A model generated the notes under the pieces. It saw only the letters and a program-made list of their open reading frames with translations. It was not told the origin of the DNA and made no database searches. From the NCBI RefSeq assembly GCF_004664715.2, contig NC_051063.1:113198829-113262828 (forward strand): a stretch of DNA of 64,000 nucleotides. The letters run 5' to 3'. Shown here in pieces: positions 23,108-34,839 of the stretch; within the stretch, counting starts at the first letter, position 1; every line of letters begins with the position of its first letter. The DNA is from Peromyscus leucopus. Its lineage: Eukaryota; Chordata; Mammalia; Rodentia; Cricetidae. A program made the translations under genes and the position numbers.

Positions 23108-26100
23108 GAAGGGTTATTAGCTTTCAGTATAATATTAAGGTTCCTCCTATATGACAAATAATGGTGTTGGTATTGGTAATTAAAACTATGGAATAAAACT
23201 GATTATTACCTTGATGAAAAAAGGAGAGGAATTGAAAAGAACAAGGTAAGAGGATGAAATAAATGCTCTATTTGTTGTATTAAGAAGTGTAAATTACTTC
23301 CTGGAGTTAGGTAGGTCTAACTTTGGCATAAGTTACAGAACTTGTAAAATAAATATATCAAATTATTTCCCAACTCCTTTTCCAAAGATCGTGATCTAAA
23401 TCTTCTTGTACAGTACTCAGGCATATGTAGTTTTATAACCCTCAATGGGTCAAAAAGGCAGCAATCAAGCTCCATCACTTAGAGAACAACTCAGTACAAG
23501 AGAAGCCCCCAGTTACTTACTAAAGGAAAGAAAAGAATGAACAAAAAGCATTTATGATTTGTGATCTGCTTTGGGGACATAGAAGATCATTAATTAGGAG
23601 GAGACTGCAGTCTGACACCCACGGGACCCCTTTCAACTGCAGTGAGTGACTATCTTTATCCTTTAATCCTTGACAACAAAGTGCCACTTCAGAGAAACTA
23701 TTTCCCTCAAATGCCATACTTCTAAAGGAGAAACACATTTCATCAGAGGTCATGTCAGTGAATCAAATGAAAAGGATTTATTTGTATGTATTAATCAGTT
23801 CCTTGGTTTATTTCCATTGCGTACGTGGGAGCCTCATCTTGATTTTTTTCCTTCAGTTTTCTTTGGCTGGAGGCCTGGTGTGATGCTGGACTGCGTCTGT
23901 GTCCACCACCTAGGGCTCACCAGCAGACTCTAGGGTCAGCACCATCAGAGTCCTAAGTCTTTCAGTTAGGGAAGAGTGAGGATGCTTACCGCTCCTTTCT
24001 CCTGTTGACTAGCACTGTAATGGAATGACAAGCTACACTTTAAAAACTTAAACTCTGGTAGAGTTAAAGTGTGGTATAGGGCTTTTATGTTGAGGTAAAT
24101 AATGTACATTTCAGGTTTATTATGAAAACTAAATGTGAAAGTATATATAAGGCATACAAAACCCCAATATTTAATCTCAAATCACAGCTATAGTTAGGTT
24201 CGTAATTTTGTTTAAAGAAAATACTAGATTCCTTATTTTTAAATTTTAACTCATATACAGACAATAAGTTCAAGGAAAAGAATGAATTTGGGGCTACCAA
24301 TACTAAGCATGCTTATCTGGTATAAAATAGCAAAGCAGGATTTGGCCTGTCACTGACAGTGCCCACATGTCAGTAATGAAGCCCTGGGAAAAGCTGGGTT
24401 GGGTTTCATCCTGTGAAGCTGGAATTCCTGTCCATTAAAGTAGGACTTGCTGCTTTCAATCCTCTGTGAGTGCAGCAGCACACCAGGCACTGAGGACTAC
24501 ACCAGGAGCTGCCTGCCCTGTAGGATCCTTTAATCCAGCAAAGGACACAGACTTTACAAAGCATAATGACCACACTGTGAAAAGTCAATCAATGAAACAA
24601 ATCCAAACAACCAAAAACAGTGAGAAAAGTTACTAGCATGTGACATGTGAATAAGGGTAGACAAAGGCTAACTGGGGAAGAGAAAGCTTTATCAGGATGA
24701 TTTGTTTGAGAACCCAAAGGATTAATAGAGTTTTTCAAAAAATAGAGCAAGGACTGGGAAAAAAAAAGTCTAGCATGACTCAATCTTCATCACAACTAAA
24801 TTCTTACCCAGAGCCAATGTGCAAAGAGATATCTTGATTAATTATTTTTATTTCTTACAATTTCATATGATAGCCCATAACATAGTGTAATGTTATAATT
24901 CTATTTATTACAGAGTTTCTAATATCCCAAGCATGAAGAAAGTCCTGTATTTATGCTCTGTGAGGTATTTTCATTAAAGCTGTGTCATTAGCATTTGCCA
25001 GTCATGTGCTATTTGAGCATATTTATTAAATACCTATTCTGTGACAGGAATAGTGTCTCAGTGAAAAGAGAAGCACATCCTGTCTGCCAACCTTGAAACC
25101 AGCAGGTATATCAGTGTCCAACAAGCAAGGAATGCTTTGAGATGGTCAGGAGATTGGAAACATTCAACAGGTGGCAAGCAGGAAATACTCTTATACCGAA
25201 CTTATGTGCATCTCAAATCCTGGGAAGAGTGGTTATTGCCTTCCCTTCCCAGGGGATGTTTGGTAAAAGTTGTGACACCCTAAGAGTATAACACTGCCTG
25301 TAAATATAAGGCAGAGGTGTTATTTTCACTGTCTTCTTGATTTACTGCATTGAACTTATGTCAAATAACCTACAATGTAATTATTTTCTTAGATGAAGAC
25401 AGTTGTCAGTGGAAACTGTGTGAGGAATCATTCTAGGAACACGGAGTGTTTACTTGAATTGCTTGTGAAAAATCAGTACAATGACTGTGCTTCATGTCAT
25501 CTAATTGCCTCCTTTTAAGGATAGAAAATAGATGCAGCCCATTACGTGGTGTGCCCGCACTCTCATACAGAGCAAAGACACAATTTAATCGTCCCCATGC
25601 TGTGCTCTGAAGAATACAGAATTACCATAGATTTCTCCATTAAGGTCAGAAGAATGAAGGAATAAAGAACACTGCCAATCAGAAACAAAACCTGACACAA
25701 AGTCTAGTCTGAGCCTCTTCATCACCAGAGGATGTAGAACAAAGAGACTGAGCCAACTGATTCTGAGGCAGGACAAGCAGATCCACAAGTGTCTCCACTA
25801 CTCCTTGACCATGTGGCCTCATGTTCATAAATTTTCAGCACTCTTCTCCGCTCTTCTCTAAAACTGAAGTGATAATAAGACCTATGTTGAAGATTTTAGG
25901 GGGTTTCAATGAGTTCATGTTGGTGAAGCTTTAAGACTGCTCCTGTTGAATTAGGTTCTCATCACATGTTATCTATTGCCACTGTTTAGTAGAGGGGCGA
26001 ATCTTAAACCAACAACTCTAAAGGGAAGAAACCAAAAAGGTAGGACAGCATTTTTTTTTTTTTTTGCGTTTTGCTTTATCTGTTAAAAGTAACAGGTTTA

Positions 26101-27861
26101 CCAACTCCAAACTCTACTCCCTACAAAATACCTTCATCTTCTAATAATTTATCATCTCAAAGTCTTTGCCAACCAATTTCCCAGTGCCTCTTTCCTGCCT
26201 GAAGTTGTCTATCCAAAGGGCGAAGGTATCATATTTATATTCAGGTTAGTAAAATAACACAGCTAAAATTATTTCATGACCAAATTCTCACAAGAAAGGC
26301 AATTCCAGAAGGTTTGGCCGCATTTCGCATTCCTGTCCATTATTTCTTCCACAGTATGGAACATCAGGTTTGAGACTGTTAGAATTATAGAGTGAGAAAT
26401 ACATGGAATTACAACTTGGCAAATTTAATAAAAGACAAAGTAGGGGGAAAAGAGAGTCAATCCTCATATATTACTTTCAACAAAATCTTAATACCATATG
26501 TAAAATAGTTGAGGTCTCTAACCAGAGCTCACCTGGCTGAAGGTCCAGTTGTTTTTTAGGGTGTTCCCATAAAGAAATGTTGCTGTTTCAAACTCATGGA
26601 GTGGAGGGATGGGCAAAAAGAAAAGTCAGTCCCATCAGTTAGTTCCCCATATTTTCCTGTAGGAAACATGATTTGTGCTGATCTTGGAGAAATAACTGGA
26701 GCAAATTGTATGTGAAATGTGGATCTGGAAAGCCCACTTACTTGGATAATGTGAAAGAAACATTTTGGAGCAGAGCAAAAGTCCTGTACATGAGAAAATT
26801 GTAAGCTTCAACAAGGTACTTCCAAGCATGATATTTAAATTATGATGTTTAAAACAATCTTTTTTTAGTCTACTGACCTGATTTCTGAGTTCTTAAATAC
26901 TTACAATCTTCTACCCTCTTCGATTTTGCCTCAGGCAACAGAATTATAATAAAAAGTTTTTTCATAAAAAAAATAACATAACCTGATCAAGGTGATATAA
27001 TGGCTCAAGCAAGACACATGAAGATCTTTACCTCCTGGAGCTGAAGGCCCAGATGGTGTCATCATCTAGTTTTATTTCTATTATTTTTGCTTCACACTTT
27101 AAAAAGAACACCCGTGGTTTCATAATCCTTCCCTGACCCCATGTAATGAATGGAATGCTCACCCACATAAGTAGCAGAGCTGGGTTACCTGCTAAGCATC
27201 ATGATATATAGCAAATGTGAGAAAACTACAACTTGGCAACAAAGCCTTCTCAACCCCCGATTTCAGAAATTAGGATAATTTTGAAACAAAGGCAGATCAC
27301 CTGTTCAATTTTTATCAAAAACTACTTTTGTCACCCAGAAGCAGAAATGAATAGCTGCAAAGGGGACTCCATGGCCTACACAGTTAAAATTACTCACCAC
27401 TTAGCCATCCTTTTATAGAAAAAGGGATGATAACTTTTTGAGTTTTGGAAAAAACAATAGATTAAAAAGCGAGAATGAAAATGTTATTTTCAAAGATATT
27501 GTCTCATCTATCAGGGCAGTCTCCTGAAACCTATATTCTCTTTTTGAATGCTGGCAAATGAGGCAAAAGAAGAAGTGTATGAATGTGGAGTAGGAAAAAT
27601 CTGGGAAGATTTCTGTGGCCATGACACAAGAACAAACATTATTGATTGCCTACCAGTGCCAGCTTCTTATGCTGAAATTGTCACAGTGCCCAAATATGCA
27701 GAGGCTACTTTGTGACAAAAGGAAAACCAAGAGGTTTGCAGAGATGCCAGCCTTGATATTGCAGCTATTTCCCTCCAAAGTTATTCATATGTGAGAAAAA
27801 TAGCCTCCATTTGCTGCACTGCCTGGAGCCTACATCATTACTATCTCATACATACTGCATT
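23108..27861. other. Long unassigned region
   Basis: About 4.7 kb without a supported gene. Open frames are all under 90 codons and show no domains. A T run lies at 26051-26065. Segments near 25020 ('cctattctgtgacaggaatag') may be ancient MIR/L2 scraps. Conserved non-coding elements cannot be judged without alignment. Confidence 0.4.
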
Positions 27862-28060
27862 GGGCTGAGAAATCACTGGACCCAGAACCACCTGGGTTTA
27901 AATCCTCATTCTGTTATTGGGTAATTTAACAATAGCACTGTAGTGAATTTTATCTACAAAAATAGGATTAAGAATAACAAGGATTGTATGAGGATCCAGA
28001 ATATAACATAGTCAACAGCATTTTAAAACATACACAGCACTTGGTAAATGCTGGGAGAAA
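27862..28060 (+). repeat. MIR-like ancient SINE
   Basis: 'cacctgggtttaaatcctcattctg', 'aacaaggattgtatgaggatcc' and 'cacagcacttggtaaatgctgg' match the MIR core and 3' blocks in order. Confidence 0.6.
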
Positions 28061-28514
28061 TCATACTCCTTCACTCTTTCTATTTCAGGTAGTATCCCTG
28101 AAATGTTCTAAGCATTATACCTAACTTATTCAACATGTTTTAACATGTTTTATTTTAACATTTAGAAGCATGTTATCTCATGGGAATAATTATATCTGTG
28201 TACTAAATGGGAAAACCAAAGCCTGAGGGGATAAACAATTTGCCAAGCACTAGAATATTGTGTTGTAAATATATTCTAATCACTCTAGATTCTATATTTT
28301 AATTTCCATGAATGCTTTTTTTCCAATCACAAAATAGTATTCATTGGGATGTTCATAGTTATTCCGTGTAGGGCTGAGGTTTGGGGAATTCTGGCAGAAT
28401 TATCCCAATTTCTACAACATATTTCTCTACAATATATTGAATATATGTTCTACATAAGTGTGTCATATGGGAATTTGCATTTTTATGGCAAACATGGTAC
28501 TATCTACTGTTCTA

Positions 28515-28935
28515 AAAATGGTATGTTAAAATATGAACCCTAAATACTTGTGAATGTAACTTTATTTGGAAAAAATCTCTTTTAAAATGTAGTAGGTTTA
28601 AAGAAAAAAGTCATTGGGGTGAACCTTAGCTCTACATGGATGATGGACCTAAAGAAGGTAGGATTCAGACACTTAGAGGACTCCCACATGTGAAGATAAA
28701 GACTGAGATCTTGGTTCTGTATCTATAAGTTTAGGATAACAAAGTGTTGTCAGAACCTTACAGTAGTACACATGAAACAGATTATCTTTCAGAGCCCTCA
28801 AAAGGGAGCAGCCTGCCCATACCTTGGTCTTGAAATTCTAGTCTCTATAACTGTGATATGTGATTAAAACTGTCCAGAGTCCAAATTAACTCAGTTTGTG
28901 GTACATTGCTACAGAAGGTCTAGAAAACTAAGACA
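28515..28935 (+). mobile_element. MLT1-type MaLR LTR
   Basis: Ordered landmarks: 'gaatgtaactttatttgg', 'cacatgtgaagataaagactgagatc', 'cagattatctttcagagccctc', 'ggtcttgaaattctagtctc' and the end 'ctcagtttgtggtacattgctac..aactaagaca'. They match MLT1-class LTRs seen across placental mammals. Solo, no internal sequence. Confidence 0.7.
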
Positions 28936-29559
28936 TGTGACTAAATATTGGGAAGCCTCTTTGGTATACCTATCAGGCTTCTGTCTCACTATTGACCAAC
29001 CTGAGGTCTCTTTGCTGCTTTTAGCAATACCTCATGGGTGGTGGGCTAAAAGCATGAGGTTACTGTTTGCCCCAAGTAAATATATGTATACAGGATATTT
29101 GCCTATAAGTAAAGACAGAATTAGAGTGGTAAAAAAAGAACACTAACGAATCAGGAAATGGTTGCTAAGGTGTATAAAGCATAGTGGCTCTTGAGCCTCT
29201 TCATTGATCCTTGAACTTTAATGATCAGATAAAGTTCTAGATATTCCAAATTCATGAGTATTTCTCTAATAAAGACCATTTTATGAAGTTAGAAAACACA
29301 CCATTACATCATTCATTTTATGTTTTTCAATCTCTCGAAGTTTATCTGGATATTCACCTTTCAATAGAAAAAATAAATATGCAAATGCATATCATCAGTA
29401 TTATAAATACTACAGTTACAGATGTTGAACTCTTTTATTGTATTCAGCATGCACAATATGCATGGCATCTCTATCATGGCCCATGCTAGAGAAACTATTA
29501 GTGTAGGTGTACATTGAAGAGGACTACATATCTCCATGAATTCTAAGGAGACTGAAGTT
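28936..29559. other. Unassigned region
   Basis: No supported gene or clear repeat. Confidence 0.35.
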
Positions 29560-30600
29560 TTTTAAAAAGCCATAATGAGCAACTCACAACTCAACTTCAT
29601 GAAATTAAGAACAAAGAAACAAACTTCTGCATAGCAAAGAAAATAGCTAATTAAATGAGTAGAGACCATAAACAATGGAAGAACATCTTTGCTAGCTGAA
29701 CAATTGACAGACATTCCTATTTAATATAATTTTAAAAAATCCAAAAATTAAACAACAAAAGCTACTTTGGCAATAAATGGGCTAGTGAACTGAGCAGATA
29801 ATTTTCAAAAGATGGAGAACAAACGGTTTATGAATTCAAGACAAAAAACCCAACCTCACTAAGTGTCAGAAAATGTCAATGAAAACTACACTGAAGTTTA
29901 GCCCCATCCCAGTCAGAAAGACAATCATTAAGAAAACAAGAAAAGCAGGCAAGAATGTGGAGATAAACAGACCCTTAAACATGGTCAGTGGGATGTAGGC
30001 TGGTCAGCCTCTGTGGAAATCAGTATGGGGTTTCCTCCAAAGCTAACAATAGAGCTACCTTAGAATCTAGCTCTACCACTCCTGAGTCTTTACTCAAAGG
30101 ACTCTAAGTAAACACACATTAGAGATGTTTGTACATCAACACTTATTGTAGCCCTGTTAAAGATAACAAGGGGCTGGAACCAGCCTATGTGTCTAGCAAT
30201 AGAGGAATGGGTACTGAAAATGTGCTCTATACACAATGGAATTTTTCAGTCATAAAGAAGAATGAAGCTATGTTTTATTTGTTTTGTTTTACAGGAAAAT
30301 AGATACAATTGGAGGTATTCACCATAAGTGAATTAAGCCAGTTTCAGAAAGACAAATATTGTGGTTTTCTCATGTGTACAGTTCCTAGGTTTTATAAAGA
30401 TACATAAAATCACGTATGTAGATATGACTAGAAGTAGGAGCAAATTTGTCTAGGAGAACAAAGAGAATTAACAGGAGAGGGAAGGGAAGGAAAAAGGGTA
30501 AGTGATGTGTAGGGTATGTGGTTAGTGTAGTGTAAATACAGTGTCCATATGTAATACCATACAGTATATGATGAGTATAAACAATGAAAAGTTTCAACAA
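29560..30600 (+). mobile_element. Old L1: ORF2 3' part and 3' UTR
   Basis: 'aaacttctgcatagcaaagaaaat', 'ccccatcccagtcagaaagac', 'gtggaaatcagtatggggttt', 'cttattgtagccctgtt' and 'acaatggaatttttcagtcataaag' are ordered L1 ORF2 landmarks. The frame is broken throughout. The segment ends in 3' UTR-like purine-rich text. Confidence 0.7.
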
Positions 30601-30621
30601 GAATACAATGTAATGCTATTT

Positions 30622-30646
30622 CTTTTTTAAAAGATTTACTTATTTA

Positions 30647-30709
<63 letters not shown>

Positions 30710-30875
30710 GGCTGCACATGCATTTAGTGAGTGTAGAAGTCAAAAGAAGGCATGTTGTCTCATAAAATTAGAGTGACAGATGGTTGTGAGCTGCCATGTA
30801 CATGTTGGAACCTAACAAGTGTCCTCTACAAGAACAGCCAGTGATTTTTACTACTGAGCCATCATTCCAGTCTCT
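30622..30875 (-). mobile_element. B2 SINE carrying a (TG)n expansion
   Basis: 'gatggttgtgagctgccatgta' and 'ctactgagccatcattccag' are reversed B2 blocks. A (TG)n run of about 55 bp (30652-30706) sits in its 3' half, a common place for tail-derived microsatellites. Confidence 0.75.
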
Positions 30876-32591
30876 ATTTCTTATATACAAAAAGAATCAT
30901 GTTAAGTAACCATATACTACTATGGCCAGTTTGGGTAGTGCCCCTTCAGTGTCCATACTGGGTTCCTGAGCCATCCTGAGAAAGTGGACGGATGAAATAA
31001 TAAGAGTGGAGAACAGGCAACGTGTAGTTACCATCAGTAAAATTTCCCTAGAGCTATTATCCTCAATTTACAGATTCCAAATGAATAGCTGTTCTTAACC
31101 AGCCACACAAAATACAGTGCAGGAATAATTTCTCATTCAACTTCATTTCATACTTATCAAAATTTGGTTGAACAAAAATGGTATTTACAGAATAGAGTAA
31201 TATGCTCTCCATCTAGTCATTAGACACTCTAAAATATGTCTTTGAGTTTATCTAGGCCATCAGAAAGCAAAATAGCAGATAAATCACTGTTTTCTTATTC
31301 CTGTTCCTTATTCCTTTTCAATGGAAGAAATTGCTTTTAAAGAACCACACCTTGTTATCATCCAGATAAGTATGGGTATTAAATTAGATACCTTTATTTT
31401 CCAAGTCCTAGAGTACTCATTATTATATGTTAAAAGTAGTTTGGAAAGTGTGGTACACACTATTGCACATATCCTTTGTTTGTGTGTGAGGACCAACAGA
31501 GAATAATATTCTTTGCCGTATGTGCTAGGAAAATTGTGCTTCTCCAGGAAAAAAGAAGTTTGCTGCAAATCTTACAAATTGTGAACATCTCTTGCCATAG
31601 TTTTTCCCCTTAACTAGTTGTTTACAAACACACAATTGGCTTCTATTTACTTTTGACAAGAATAAGGAATCTGGTGGCATATATTGCACATATAATCCTC
31701 CTTAGGATTCCATGAACACTTCAAGCTATATTGCTCCATATTTCTGATTAATATCTATAATTTTATTCTGATTTTCACATACTATATTATATAAGGATTT
31801 ATAAAACCATTTCAAATCCACCCTGAGTAAAGGAAGAGTATGTACAAACACATATGTGGTTTATATGTAAATAATTAACTCACTGGACTTCCCTATCTTA
31901 GCAGTTAATCTCTGTATTTTCTTTCCTTTACCTTAAAAAAAATCAGTTGTCTATACTTCATGAGGCTGTAAAGGATATAATACATAATTTGCTGGTTTGT
32001 TTTAAATGATAGTTTGGAAAAACATGGGAACTTAAAAGTGTTTGTTCCTTTGTGGTTCTTTAAAAGAATTTGGAATTTTGATAAATTAGTAGTCAGCAGA
32101 AATATTATGTTGCCAGTAATCTTGGGAAAGTGGTGATTCTGATTCTTGGCATGAGGCAGAGACTTTAAAGGACCTTGTATCAGCAGATTTAGGTTGAGCA
32201 CTAATTAGAACAGCCTGTAAGGATGGAGGAGGTGTAGACTAGACATACTGTGCTCCATATATAAATCCATATAGTAAAATATAGTCATAGCTATCAGCAA
32301 TGACTGTCCTTGGCCAAGAGGTTTCTCGAGTTGAAATATTAGGACTGTTTAAGTAAGATGAAGTCTTATCAAACTGCTTGAGGCAAATAATGCATATTTT
32401 TGTTCCTGTGACACATTAAAAAGTCCTATAAGCTTTGCATTAGAGAAGGTTTATTGATTCATAGACTCCTCAGAAGTTAAAATGGCAAAGCAGCCTGGAA
32501 GCAGATGGAGTCAGAGGTCTCACCAACCACAGGGTTATCTTTTTCCTCCTAGAGTTGGAAGTATGACCACATTTTTTCTTTTACTAGTTTT
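30876..32591. other. Unassigned AT-rich region
   Basis: No supported gene. It ends at the retrocopy insertion site, whose TTTT/AAAAAA boundary (32588-32597) fits the L1 endonuclease target. Confidence 0.4.
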
Positions 32592-32607
32592 AAAAAACAC
32601 CAAACCA
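32592..32607. repeat. Left target-site duplication of the Hnrnpr retrocopy
   Basis: AAAAAACACCAAACCA is repeated exactly at 35167-35182. It follows TTTT, so the nick fits the TT/AAAA target of L1 endonuclease. Confidence 0.93.
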
Positions 32608-32616
32608 TGTCCATGA

Positions 32617-32725
32617 GGGGGGGGGAGGGGGTGGCGCGCGCGCCATTTCTAGTCGTTTTCAAAGCGCCTCGCGCTGGTTCTCACGGGCCAGGCCGCCGGC
32701 CCCCCGCTCTGCCCTGCATAATAAA
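32617..32725 (+). other. Retained Hnrnpr 5' UTR, G-run and CpG-rich
   Basis: G9AG5 (32617-32631) is followed by a GGCGCGCGCGCC palindrome and about a dozen CpGs by 32705, in an otherwise CpG-poor window. It looks like promoter-proximal mRNA leader. Surviving CpGs suggest either recent insertion or lack of germline methylation. Confidence 0.75.
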
Positions 32726-33280
32726 ATGGCTAATCAGGTGAATGGTAATGCGGTACAGTTAAAAGAAGAGGAAGAACCAATGGATACTTCCAGTGTAACT
32801 CACACAGAACACTACAAGACACTGATAGAGGCAGGCCTCCCACAGAAGGTGGCAGAAAGACTTGATGAAATATTTCAGACAGGGTTGGTAGCTTATGTCG
32901 ATCTTGATGAAAGAGCAATTGATGCTCTCAGGGAATTTAATGAAGAAGGAGCTCTGTCTGTACTACAGCAGTTCAAGGAAAGTGACTTATCTCATGTTCA
33001 GAACAAAAGTGCATTTTTATGTGGAGTTATGAAGACCTACAGGCAGAGAGAGAAACAGGGCAGCAAGGTGCAGGAGTCCACAAAAGGGCCAGATGAGGCA
33101 AAGATCAAGGCCTTGCTTGAGAGGACTGGTTATACTCTGGATGTAACCACAGGACAGAGGAAGTATGGTGGTCCTCCACCAGACAATGTGTACTCGGGTG
33201 TGCAACCTGGAATTGGAACAGAGCACCAGGACAGAGAAAGAAGGATCCGAAGTTCACAGCCATCTTCTGCTGCACATTGA
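32726..33280 (+). CDS. Truncated hnRNP R with SINE-encoded C-terminus (retrocopy ORF)
   Basis: An intact 184-codon frame. Residues 1-166 match the N-terminus of hnRNP R rather than its paralogue SYNCRIP/hnRNP Q: it starts MANQVNGNAVQLKEEEEPMD, whereas hnRNP Q starts differently. By memory of the family the only change is S to N in 'PPPDNVYSG' (one G to A step). This covers the acidic N-terminal domain (about 25-110, including 'SHVQNKSAFLCGVMKTYR') and the linker up to 'GIGTE'. RRM1 should start next; instead the frame reads HQDRERRIRSSQPSSAAH and stops. The start is the native hnRNP R methionine. In hnRNP Q/R the acidic domain is known as a protein- and RNA-contacting module, so a product might act as a decoy, but this is inference. 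No evidence of expression is available here; it may be a silent pseudogene. Confidence 0.75.
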   Translation: MANQVNGNAVQLKEEEEPMDTSSVTHTEHYKTLIEAGLPQKVAERLDEIFQTGLVAYVDLDERAIDALREFNEEGALSVLQQFKESDLSHVQNKSAFLCGVMKTYRQREKQGSKVQESTKGPDEAKIKALLERTGYTLDVTTGQRKYGGPPPDNVYSGVQPGIGTEHQDRERRIRSSQPSSAAH

Positions 33281-33324
33281 GTTGAAGACCAGTCCTGATA
33301 CACATGGGACCCTGCCTTAAAAAA
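33224..33324 (+). repeat. Exonized B1/B4-type SINE segment
   Basis: 'CACCAGGACAGAGAAAG..GGATCCGAAGTTCACAGCC' and 'cattgagttgaagaccag..acccTGCCTTAAAAAA' align by eye to the right part of a sense B1-like/B4 SINE, starting exactly at the CAC of the 'AATCCCAG/CAC' motif. The left part of the SINE is missing because hnRNP R coding sequence takes its place. It supplies the last 18 residues and the stop codon of the frame. Confidence 0.7.
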
Positions 33325-33333
33325 GAGGGAGAG

Positions 33334-33470
33334 GGCTGGGTGGTGGTGGTGCATACTTTTAATTCTAGCACTTGTGAGGCAGAGGCAGGTAGATTTCTGT
33401 GAGTTCGAAGCCAGCCTGGTCTATGGAGCAAGCTCCAGGATAGCCACGGCTACACATAGAAACCCTGTTC
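33334..33470 (+). mobile_element. B1 SINE in the retrocopy 3' part
   Basis: 'ggctgggtggtggtggtgcat' to 'aaaccctgttcc' is a full-length, diverged B1 in sense orientation. Confidence 0.85.
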
Positions 33471-33487
33471 CTGGGGTGGGGTGGGGG

Positions 33488-33615
33488 GCTAAAGAGATGG
33501 CTCTGTGATATGTAGTTGGCAGGTATGATGGTACAGGCCTGTGATCCCTGCACTTGGGAGATGGAGGCAAAAGGATCAAGAATTCTATGTTATTTTTAGC
33601 TACATAGTGAGCACA
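33488..33615 (+). repeat. Old B1/B4-like SINE
   Basis: 'atgatggtacaggcctgtgatccctgcac', 'gggagatggaggcaaaagg' and 'agctacatagtgag' follow B1-like order with large divergence. Confidence 0.5.
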
Positions 33616-33887
33616 TAAGAACTTATTTAGAATAAGGGGGGAAAAAGATTACATGGACTCTCTGCTATCATAGAAGTTGAACCTTGAATGTGTGGTTGGA
33701 AAATGAGGAAATTGGCTCACTAATTAGAATACTTGTTCCAAGTAACTAGAAGTATAGATTTGAATTGGTCACCTGTCACTAAATTAAGCCACAATTGTAG
33801 CTTGCCCAGATTGTCCTGTTAACCCTGCCTGATGGGCTTGTTCATTTTCTACCATTATCAGTATGCTTCCCTTAGAATGTAAATCAT

Positions 33888-34322
33888 GGCCGGGCGGTGG
33901 TGGCGCACGCCTTTAATCCCAGCGCTCGGGAGGCAGAGGCAGGCAGATCTCTGAGTTCGAGGCCAGCCTGGGCTACAAAGTGAGTCCCAGGACAGGCTCC
34001 AAAGCTGCATCTTATGGACTCTGAGAAAAAAGGAAATTGGAAAATTCCCAAAAGGCTTTCATATATAACAGCTTTGAGGAACACTGTTGAGTGAACTGTG
34101 ACATGAACAACTCCAAACATTTAATTAACCCCCACTGTTCCTTCTAAAGGTTTTAAAAAATAGTCTTTATCGCAGGCGGTGGTGGCGCACGCCTTTAATC
34201 CCAGCACTCGGGAGGCAGAGCCAGGTGAATCTCTGTGAATTCGAGGCCAGCCTGGGCTACCAAGTGAGTTCCAGGAGAGGCGCAAAGCTACACAGAGAAA
34301 CCCTGTCTTGAAAAAAAAAAAA
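33888..34322 (+). mobile_element. Composite B1-spacer-B1 unit sharing one TSD
   Basis: A B1 head at 33888 (GGCCGGGCGGTGG) lacks its own tail after about 34010. About 160 bp of unique sequence follows, then a second full B1 (34172-34309) with A-tail. The 14-bp repeat AGAATGTAAATCAT lies before the first B1 (33874-33887) and after the A-tail of the second (34323-34336). Neither B1 has its own pair of duplications. The arrangement fits one insertion of the whole 435-bp unit, or recombination between two B1 copies. Confidence 0.75.
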
Positions 34323-34479
34323 AGAATGTAAATCATACCTAGTCATTTTCCTGCCCAACACATCTTGAAAAAAGTTCTAAGCATGGTTTAACCTAAGATG
34401 GCACTATTTTCTGACTTTGCACCACTCTTCATTGAAATGGAAAGCTATAGCCTTTGGGCTGCCTGCCTCCTCCCCCCCC

Positions 34480-34676
34480 CCTTTTTTTTTTTTTTAAATA
34501 GCCAGGGTCTCTGGGCAAAATTACTGACTAGGCAGGACTAAAGGCCTATGCCACAATACCTGACCATTAATAATGATTTTTCTACTTTTCTTATTTGTAG
34601 TGCTAGGGATTGAACCTAGGGTCTTACTTGTTCGAAAGAGGCATTCTATCATTGAGCTATATACCCAGTCCTTTCA
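34480..34676 (-). mobile_element. B4-type SINE, minus strand
   Basis: A C/T-rich run, then reversed B1-like text ('ctaaaggcctatgccacaatacc'), then a reversed ID-like head ('gctagggattgaacctaggg' to 'cattgagctatatacccag') give the B4 order. Confidence 0.6.
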
Positions 34677-34839
34677 GAGTGCTTTTGTTACTTTATTCAT
34701 TATCTGTGGTTTGGGTTATTGTTCTGAATTTAAAGTATTGAGGTAGATGAGTTTTTCACTAGAGAATTTTTCTCATGTAAATATTAATTTGCTGTCTCAT
34801 ATTTGTAGCTTATAAATGTTATATCAAAAGATTGTTTTA

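Noticed and set aside
32726..33223. Assignment of the retrocopy to Syncrip (hnRNP Q)
   Set aside because: The N-terminus MANQVNGNAVQLKEEEE and later residues such as SKVQES fit hnRNP R; hnRNP Q differs at these positions.
33105..33431. Minus-strand frame opposite the hnRNP R coding part and a B1
   Set aside because: It is the antisense shadow of a real coding region joined to reversed SINE text of the kind that commonly gives spurious frames.
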